From Fistularia commersonii (taxonomy: Eukaryota > Chordata > Actinopteri > Syngnathiformes > Fistulariidae), in the NCBI GenBank assembly GCA_037954325.1, contig JBBMNZ010000006.1, positions 428,501 to 492,500 on the forward strand: a stretch of 64,000 nt of DNA. The letters are read 5' to 3'. A program made the translations under genes and the position numbers. Positions 52,371 to 64,000 of the stretch are shown one piece after another. Position 1 is the first letter of the stretch; each line of letters begins with the position of its first letter. The notes under the pieces are model-generated. The model saw nothing but the letters and a program-made list of their open reading frames with translations, searched no databases and was not told the DNA's origin.

Positions 52371-53170
52371 GGCGGGGGGGGGGGGGGAGAGAGGAAGGGG
52401 GTGGGGGGTGCGTGGGGTGGGGGGGTGGGGGGGGCTACTCCGGAAGAAGAAGAAAAAAAACAAACAAACAAAGAAACTATTAAGTCCTAATTATGACGCG
52501 CAGGAAAAGGAGCTCCACTTCAATCCTCCATTGTGGATCAGCCCCCCCCCACCCGGGGGGGTCACCATGTCCGTGTCACGCCTTCCTCAGAGAGGAGCGA
52601 AGGGACCCCCCCCACCCCCACTCCCACTCCCACTCCCACTCCCCCACCCCCCCCTCCCTCCACGAGGGGATGGAGGAGATCCGGGAATAGAAGAACATGC
52701 GCGGAGTCACGAGGATGGAGAAGAAGAAGAAGAAGAAGAAGAAGAAGAAGGAGGAGGAGGAGGTCCAGGTGGAGCATCACCGACGGGCACCTGCCCGGAA
52801 AGCATCATCACAAGACCTTCCTCCTCCTCCTCCTCCTCCTCCTTGGTGCCGCAATCCACGCACGGAAGCCCCGCCGGCCGTGGCGGTCCGTCCCGCGTCC
52901 CGCGTCCCGCCGCCCGGCTCCGGTGGCGCAGCGAGCGAGCGGACCCGGAGGCTCCAGCGCAGCTCCGCGCCTGCGCAGTCCGCCCCGCCCCCCCCACCTC
53001 CTCTTTTCCCGCCGCTCAGAGCGGCTGTTCTGCCCCCCCCACCCTCCTCCTTTCCCGCCCACATGCGCTCCTCCCATTGGAGGTGAGTCACACCGAGGCG
53101 GGCTGTAATTGGTCGAGCGGCCTGTCAATCACGCCTCCTTCACAGGTCAGAAAATGGGCGGGGCCAAATA
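52371..53170 (-). promoter_or_regulatory. adcy5: adcy5 5' UTR and promoter region
   Basis: CpG-rich sequence upstream of the adcy5 ATG. It holds a GAA/GGA run (about 52720-52762), a CTC run (52816-52843) and two CCAAT boxes in adcy5 sense (plus-strand ATTGG at 53076-53080 and 53108-53112). TGAGTCA lies at 53084-53090. Exact start site not determinable. Confidence 0.45.
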
Positions 53171-53296
53171 AATCCCCGGATGAAAGTGAAAGGACTATAT
53201 ATATGTTATTAACAAATATACTGACAACAAATAAAATTAAACTAATCCGCTCACACGGAGAAGGAGATGGAATTTACCACACGTGCCGCCCGCCGA

Positions 53297-53415
53297 CCAA
53301 TCACGATGGACGTGTTTAATAAATGAGAAAAAAACCCGGAAGTGACCCGGAAGTATGACGGAAGTAGCTTGTTTACAGCGTCGGCTGAGGAGGCTCAGCA
53401 GGAAGCTTCTTCAGG
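53297..53415 (+). promoter_or_regulatory. CCAAT plus triple ETS cluster, possible divergent promoter and first exon
   Basis: CCAAT at 53297-53301 is followed by CCGGAAGT (53336-53343), CCGGAAGT (53347-53354) and ACGGAAGT (53358-53365), spaced about 11 bp. An ATG at 53355 opens a 20-codon frame MTEVACLQRRLRRLSRKLLQ that ends at TTCAG|GTGGGG. The arrangement looks like a housekeeping promoter pointing right. No downstream exon was found. Confidence 0.35.
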
Positions 53416-54560
53416 TGGGGACCATGTATTTCTAGTGCCGCTTCAAGTTCTACGTCCAGTTTGTGCTCCTCAGAACCAGGTCAGATGTTCTGAAGACGAA
53501 CAGCAGATGTTTGTAGAGGGTCTTGACTCCTGGTCCCTCAGCAGAACGGAGATCCTCCAGTTCTTCTGCTAGGAGAAGAACCCTCACCGTGGGACCTCCA
53601 CCCCTCCATATCTTCTGGGACCCTTCATCTTGCAGCCCCTCCCACCTGAATGACATCACATCTACTGTCCAATCACCACGCTGGTCACGACAAGAGAACC
53701 TCCCAGGTGAACCGGTGCCTGGAAACACCTGAGTGGACCCCCTGGTTCTTCTGGTCTTCCCTTCTTCTCCAGAAGCTCCATGTTGACCCCTTAGGGGTCA
53801 TCTTCCTTCATGGACGGGGGGGCCGCCCATGTGACCTGGTCCCAGCCAATCATCTTCAGAGTTTAGCAAGGTCAGGATTTTGTTCATGGATTCAGAAGCT
53901 GAGGTTGAGAAGTTAAATTTGATTAATATTCCTTCATCCTGGTCCTGGTCCTGCTGAAGGTCACCAATGAACCTCCAGAGGAACCCTGCAGACACCTCAG
54001 CTCCATCCCAGAACATCCGTCTCCAGCTTTCTTCTGCGAGGGTTGGATCCAGGAGGCAGTGGAGGTCCTCGCTCCCATCTTCCGGTGAGGAACGTCGCGG
54101 TGAGAAGATACAGGAAGCTAAACAAACACCGCCACCTGCTGCTCATGTTGCTACATTACAGCACCAACATTAGCGCCCAGGTGAGGTTCACGGACCAATC
54201 GGGAGGCAGAGGCGGGGCTTAAAGGGAGCAGGGCGTCGCTGACTCGACGCTGAGCGAGAACAAGTGGACGTCCTCGTCGAAGGCCGTGGGGTTACCATGG
54301 CGACCATGGTCTTGAGCGCAGTTAGATACGCCTGACGTCCGCTAGTGGACGCACTTCCTTCATGGAGAAGACCTTCAGGCAGGAGTTAGCATCTCCTCAC
54401 CACCCAGGAGGTGGACAACAGCGCCCCCTATCTGCAGACACCGGTACTGCAACCACAGGGCACCATCTGCACCCACGTCAAGGAGGTCAGAAGAACCACC
54501 GTGATGTTCTACAAGGTAGCAAGGCAGCCTCACACACACACACACACACCGTGGAAGAAG
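53416..54560. other. Between adcy5 and hacd2, no gene seen
   Basis: Unassigned sequence. No downstream exon for the possible promoter at 53.3 kb could be supported. Confidence 0.45.
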
Positions 54561-54566
54561 TTTATT
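54561..54566 (-). other. hacd2: Possible hacd2 poly(A) signal
   Basis: Plus-strand TTTATT, that is AATAAA in hacd2 sense, about 385 nt after the stop. Confidence 0.5.
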
Positions 54567-54949
54567 GGACTAAACCAAGGAGTGCCGTCAAACGGGGGTG
54601 GAATGGATGAAGAGCAAACATGAAGGTGACCTTCGGGAGCGGCGACCCAGAAGCAGCTTCAGCGTCGGCCGCCTCCAGGCTGAGGAGTCCCTCAGGAGGG
54701 GGTGGAGGCATCTACAGAGGGTCTGAGGGTCTACAGGGGGCGGCGCCGGGAACCCGGGAATCGGTCCGTAAATAAATAAGAAAGCGGTCTCGCTTCCTGC
54801 GCGGCGAGCGGCTACAACCGTCTGGAGGAAGAAGAAGGAGGAGGAGGAGGAGGAGATCACGGGAGGAACCGGGTCGGGGCCTCCTGGTCCAGAACCCTTC
54901 CTGTCTCAGTAGCTTCGGAGGCCCTCCTTCCTGGGCGGCGGCGGTCTGC

Positions 54950-55692
54950 TCACTCCACCTTGCTGTAGTCCTCCACGCGACCCAGGACCTTCCTCCTCTG
55001 CCGGATCATGTGGAAGTAGAGCTGCGGGAAGACTGTGAGGAACAGGAGCCCGGACGTCAACGCCAGGTGACCATCTTGGAGGTCTTGGAGGCGGCGGCGC
55101 TGCTTACGGGGGACGTAGGAGAGCATGACCAGGATGAGGAAGGCGTGGTAGTCGAAGGAGAAGTTGTACTTGTTGGGGAGGGTGACGGAGTAGAGGCCCG
55201 TCTTCTGCACGTTGGGCAACGCCGCGTAGATGGTCAGCAGCTCGCCGCTCACGCCCATGGGGTACAGCACGATGAAGAAGGTGTACCTGCAGAAGAAGAC
55301 CGGCATCACCCCCGACCCGCACCTTCTCAACTCCCGCCCGGACCGGCTCTACTCGCGACATCTGGTCCAGGAACATCGGCGTCCTCCTGGTCCCACCTGG
55401 CCCACTTGATGAGGTACGGCAGGTGGTTGAGGAGGCTGAAGGTGTAGAAGGAGTAGCGGATGATCTCGGTGACGGTCCAGGCGGTGACGAACAGCAGGAC
55501 GCTGTCCTCGCTCTGCACCTGGAGGACACGGGTGGAGACACGGGTGGAGACATGCTGCTTGATCATCACGTCATTCTGGAGGACACCTTCATCACACGTT
55601 AGTGATTTAGCATTCGCTTCATGCGGCGACACGTGACCCTCCAGCTCATCTCTACCAGCCTGGGATCCACACACACATGGGTTAAGTCCACT

Positions 55693-55756
<64 letters not shown>

Positions 55757-55854
55757 GGTCATTCCTGCAGACTCATGCTGCTACTCACAGGACTTCTCCT
55801 CTGACCTACAGCAGAAAGATCACATCCACCTTTAAACAGGAGGCCTCTAATGAC

Positions 55855-55903
<49 letters not shown>

Positions 55904-56059
55904 TTACCTCACGGACGCTGTGTGTGACGGCCCAGGTGAGGAACACCCTGGACATGACCTGGAAGCCGGTGAGGACCACCGAGGACGGGACGATTCCTGC
56001 ACAAAAGAAAAAGTGTACCGACTCTCTGTGGGTGCGCTGTCGCCCCCTGGTGGCCGGAG

Positions 56060-56146
<87 letters not shown>

Positions 56147-56243
56147 TGTGTGTGTGTGTCATATCAGAGGCAGGCGACTCACCGACAGCACAGTGCAGGA
56201 TCTGTAGAAAGTAGAACACACTTTAGATGCCATGCTTTTCTCT

Positions 56244-56286
<43 letters not shown>

Positions 56287-56442
56287 CGGGGAGTGTGTTC
56301 AACGTGCACGCAATAATCTGCCACGTGCACTTTAGCCAACGTGACAGCAGAGTGTTTGAACACACCCATTGAGCTGCAGGGAGTCAGGACAGGATCAGGA
56401 ACACACCTCACGTCACTCCACACACACACACACACACACGGT

Positions 56443-56497
<55 letters not shown>

Positions 56498-57112
56498 CTC
56501 CAAGGCTTTCAGCCACAATGGGATGCATTCATTCATTATCTGCAGCTCTTATCATTGGCTCAGGGTCACGGGCTGCTGGAGCCTATCTGCGCTGTGATTG
56601 GACGACAGGAGGGTTCATCCTGGACCAATCACGGCGCCACGTCTGGAGATACGCAACCGATCGAACGTCCCGCACGCGTTCGAACCCGGAGGAACCCCGC
56701 GCAGAACCTTCTAGCTCGGAGGTGAAGGCATCTAACCAGGTCCCCGGAGCTTCAGCTCTTCTCGGAATCGAGCCGATATGAACCCAGATGTTCTCCTCCA
56801 GCGAGGACAACACGTGATCTCCATCCTTCTCGACCGCCGGCGGGCCGTCTGACACTCACCTCCAGGACGGCTCCGGTCTGGAAGAACTTCAGGGGCTTCT
56901 CGATGGAGTAGTAGAGGCCGTGGTAGCTTCCTCGGGCCAGGTAGGCGCGGACCAGGCCCACGGCGATCACCAGCCACCTGCAGATGGACGGATGGAGGCG
57001 TCAGAACCTGGAGACCCACCAGAACCATCTGCAGCACCTTCAGGTGTCACCTCAACTGTTACTGATCTTCTCATGGAGCCTGTTTAGCTGCTTGGCTAGG
57101 TTTGCTAACCTC

Positions 57113-57153
<41 letters not shown>

Positions 57154-57809
57154 AGGGGGTAAAGCAGGATCTGTCCACATCACAAACTGGTCCAACTGCT
57201 CCAACTGCGTGGAGCAAACGCTCGCCGTTTCCTGGAGGCGTCCGTCCCAGAAGCCCCGCCTCCAGCAGCGTCCACGGCGAGACCTGCTCACGTCTAAAGG
57301 TTCTCTGACCTTCTCACTAGCAACCCCTTACATCTGAGTGGTGTTCTAATGTGTCTGAGATGATGAGGAGGAGGAGGAGCAAGAGCTGAAGATGTTCTGG
57401 AGGTCAAGTCCTACTCAGATGCTTTGAGAAGATCTGTGGAGGAGGAGGTTGGAGGTCTAGAGGAAGACCTGGGAGGAGGTTTATGGATGGAGGGGAAGAG
57501 GAAAGCATGTCACATGGTGTGGGAGGAGAGGGTAAGACGGAGGCAGCTGATTGGCTGAGGGTTAGATGGAGGCAGCTGATTGGCTGAGGCCCCGGAATGG
57601 AGCAGCCCAGTGGGAAATAAGAAAAAACAAACATGTAACAGGTGAAATCTGTGGATCTGCATTTAAAATTTCAATTAATCCGAGACTTTAAACTTGAATT
57701 TGATTTTAAAGCACTAGAATAAATAAAACGCCTTCCGCTTTCTGCCCTGCGGTCAAACGTGTTTGTTGACTCCAGCCGGTTGCTTGTCCAGCCGGTCGAG
57801 CAGACTGTT

Positions 57810-57896
<87 letters not shown>

Positions 57897-58118
57897 ACAC
57901 AGGCCGTCTGTCACTCGATTACAAACCCGCGTTAATCCCCCCCCCCCCCCGGCTAAGCTAGCATGGACATGCGTTAGCTCGGCGGCTACATACCCGGCTG
58001 TCATCACCACATTGTAGATGACCAGGTAGGCCGTGGCCAGCGCGCCGGGTCCCCGCTTCTTCTTCGCGGCCGCGTCGTCTTGCGGCGTCTTGCTGGTCCC
58101 CAGAGAAGCGGCCGACAT
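54950..58118 (-). CDS. hacd2: 3-hydroxyacyl-CoA dehydratase 2 (7 coding exons, complete)
   Basis: This ER membrane enzyme performs the third step of the very-long-chain fatty acid elongation cycle, converting 3-hydroxyacyl-CoA to trans-2-enoyl-CoA. Coding exons in transcript order: 57994-58118, 56860-56977, 56183-56201 (19 nt), 55908-55996, 55397-55518, 55108-55286, 54950-55032 (735 nt, 244 aa; human about 254). Phases join without a break. Recognisable parts: GPGALATAYLVIYNVVMTAG, then WLVIAVGLVRAYLARGSYHG, SSVVLTGFQVMSRVFLTWAV, HLPYLIKWAR, the catalytic segment YPMGVSGELLTIYAALP (Tyr166 and Glu173), and FPQLYFHMIRQRRKVL near the C-terminus. These match HACD2 more closely than HACD1, as does the adcy5 neighbour. 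About six membrane segments are expected. The end EDYSKVE is not a classic KKXX signal. Confidence 0.95.
55696..55902. repeat. Opposed CA and TG tracts inside hacd2 intron 4
   Basis: CA 55696-55753 and TG 55857-55902. In hacd2 sense the donor GTAAGA runs straight into (CA)n, and a (TG)n follows about 100 nt later, so the intron can fold on itself. Confidence 0.9.
56062..56283. repeat. TG and CA microsatellites around the hacd2 19-nt exon
   Basis: TG 56062-56158 and CA 56247-56283 lie on either side of the exon at 56183-56201. In sense, TG is upstream and CA downstream of the microexon. Confidence 0.9.
56420..56495. repeat. CA then TG tract in hacd2 intron 2
   Basis: CA 56420-56440 and TG 56447-56495 are separated by only about 6 bases, forming an imperfect inverted repeat. 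Confidence 0.85.
56515..56720. mobile_element. Dispersed fish repeat copy in hacd2 intron 2
   Basis: Reads ATTCATTCATTATCTGCAGC, GGCTGCTGGAGCCTATCTGC, CTGTGATTGGACGAC and CCTGGACCAATCACGG, the left part of the element seen more fully at 32175-32430. Confidence 0.6.
57115..57150. repeat. TG microsatellite in hacd2 intron 1
   Basis: About 18 TG units. Confidence 0.9.
57151..57811. other. hacd2 intron 1, no gene seen
   Basis: Includes two copies of GGAGGCAGCTGATTGGCTGAG near 57541 and 57569. No other feature recognised. Confidence 0.5.
57812..57895. repeat. CA microsatellite in hacd2 intron 1
   Basis: About 42 CA units, about 100 nt downstream (in sense) of the exon 1 donor. Confidence 0.9.
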
Positions 58119-59465
58119 GACTGCGGACGGTGGAGGCGCGTCGGTGCTGCTCGGCGGCGGCTGTCGAGAACCGGAAGCGGAAAGGGGGAGACAAACCAGG
58201 AAGTGGTGTCAGAAGACAAGATGGTTCCCCCCCGGCACACACAAATACGGACGTACCGCGCTTCTGTTTTCGCTTTTCAGACGCACCCAAACAGGTTTTT
58301 TAAATGTAGAATCTATAAATTTACACATTATAACGAGCAAATATGTACATTAGAGCTCCCTTTTCACAATTTTATCGATTGATCAACGCAACAATCAACA
58401 AATACGTTACTTCTAACTTAAACTGCAGCAGAATAACAAGCAGGGTACTATCTTGACTGTTTGCCTTTGACAATTGTGAGTGTTGTTTTGACGTTTTATG
58501 GAGCAAACACATTTTATTGACGTTACACGTACAACACAAAAAAGAAGTTAAAATGCCACGCAATGCGTGAAAAGATCCCTTATCGAGGTTTCATTCGGTA
58601 CACAGGTGAACATGAAAAAAAATCATATATATATGTGCTGTAAATATATTTGTTTAATACTAAAAAAACTGAAATGAGCTTCATGTCAAGTTTCTTTCAC
58701 ATCTGCAAGAACTAAACTTCCACAATCTCATAAGCTCTTCCCATTCACATGTAATGCCCTCACTCTTCTGTCTTTCTTATCCTTTTTGGCCCCGGCTTGC
58801 ACGCACACATCCTGCCTTTTTTTATTGATTTCTTTTATTCTTGTCATTGCTATTGCCACTCTATTTATATTGTTGTTTAGTTCTGATTTTGTATTTTTCA
58901 CCCTTACTGCTCCTTTATGTTGTCTATCCCTGATGTTGTTGCTGCTGTCTGTTTATTCGTGGATGTCTTGCTGTCTTCTGTCTCTCTATTTATATTTATA
59001 TTCATTTTTTTGACATAACTGTTAAATGAATGTTTATTTTATTTTATTTTATTTTATTTTATTTTATTTTATTTTATTTTAGAACCCGACTGATGTCCTA
59101 TCCAGATGTACTATGTCTTTCCGCCACTAGATGACAGTGCATCGCTTGTTTGCGTTTTAACCATCCAGGTCGAGTGTCACCTTCAATAAAAACAAAGCGA
59201 ACATCCAATAAAAAATCTTAAATATACGAGTGAATCAAATATTAATTCATCCTCGTGAAATTATTGATTAAAATTGATTGTAAATTTTTTCAGGCATTAG
59301 CGAGGGCAGCTCAGTGTTCGTGAAGGCAACAGTCAGCGCGAGCTCCATGGACCCGGAAGAGACATTTGTTTAGGTTCAGTTCCACTCCCACGGCTAGCTC
59401 TCACCGAATAACAACATTTTGTTTTTAAAAAGCCCGCCTGGGTTTATTTCTTTGTCATCGTCAGA
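58119..59465. promoter_or_regulatory. Shared head-to-head promoter interval hacd2 / stam
   Basis: The two start codons are 1.35 kb apart and point away from each other. CCGGAAG sites lie near both genes (58171-58177 and 59353-59359). The hacd2 side is CpG-rich; the middle is AT-rich with no gene, and carries an (ATTTT)n run at 59031-59081. No TATA box is evident near either start. Confidence 0.5.
59031..59081. repeat. (ATTTT)n microsatellite
   Basis: About ten ATTTT units. Confidence 0.9.

Positions 59466-64000
<4,535 letters not shown>

Noticed and set aside
51468..52490. 340-codon frame antisense to adcy5 exon 1
   Set aside because: An Arg/Gly-rich mirror of a GC-rich exon with no domain.
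54950..58118. Identity as hacd1 because of the adjacent STAM gene
   Set aside because: Sequence matches HACD2 through most of the protein (for example SVVLTGFQVMSRVFL and NHLPYLIKWAR), and adcy5 is the other neighbour.

Overview
The window is vertebrate nuclear DNA, almost certainly from a teleost fish. Every recognisable gene has a vertebrate orthologue with GT-AG introns. CA/TG microsatellites are extremely dense, many introns are only 70-120 nt, and fish-type dispersed repeats and LINE fragments occur throughout. Gene order and orientation, PDIA5(+) SEC22A(+) ADCY5(-) HACD2(-), match the human 3q21.1 block. A STAM-family gene follows (+), which in human is not next to HACD2.

Layout: 1-7175 holds the last five coding exons of pdia5, with minisatellite-rich introns. 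7176-11130 is intergenic and built largely of tandem repeats, including an array carrying a tRNA A-box-like motif. 11138-16363 is sec22a: a ZNF143/ETS-type promoter, six coding exons and a poly(A) signal. 16364-21833 is a repeat-filled space between two convergent genes. 21834-52370 is a complete adcy5 in 21 coding exons on the minus strand (1172 aa, all phases verified by hand). Its 11.6-kb first intron contains, on the opposite strand, an intronless 294-codon coiled-coil reading frame (45034-45918) that I cannot assign to a family. 52371-53415 is the adcy5 upstream region, ending in a CCAAT plus triple-ETS cluster that may drive a divergent transcript. 54950-58118 is hacd2, complete in 7 coding exons. 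58119-59465 is a shared head-to-head promoter interval. 59466 to the end is the 5' part of stam/stam2: VHS domain, UIM and the start of the SH3 domain.

The genes are not an operon and have no single pathway. pdia5 folds ER proteins, sec22a acts in ER-Golgi traffic, adcy5 makes cAMP, hacd2 dehydrates 3-hydroxyacyl-CoA in very-long-chain fatty acid elongation, and stam binds ubiquitinated cargo on endosomes. The main points of interest are the nested coiled-coil gene, the TG/CA tracts placed at splice sites (including an acceptor whose polypyrimidine tract is replaced by about 59 TG units), the conserved HACD-STAM adjacency, several minisatellites, and candidate conserved non-coding islands flanked by microsatellites.
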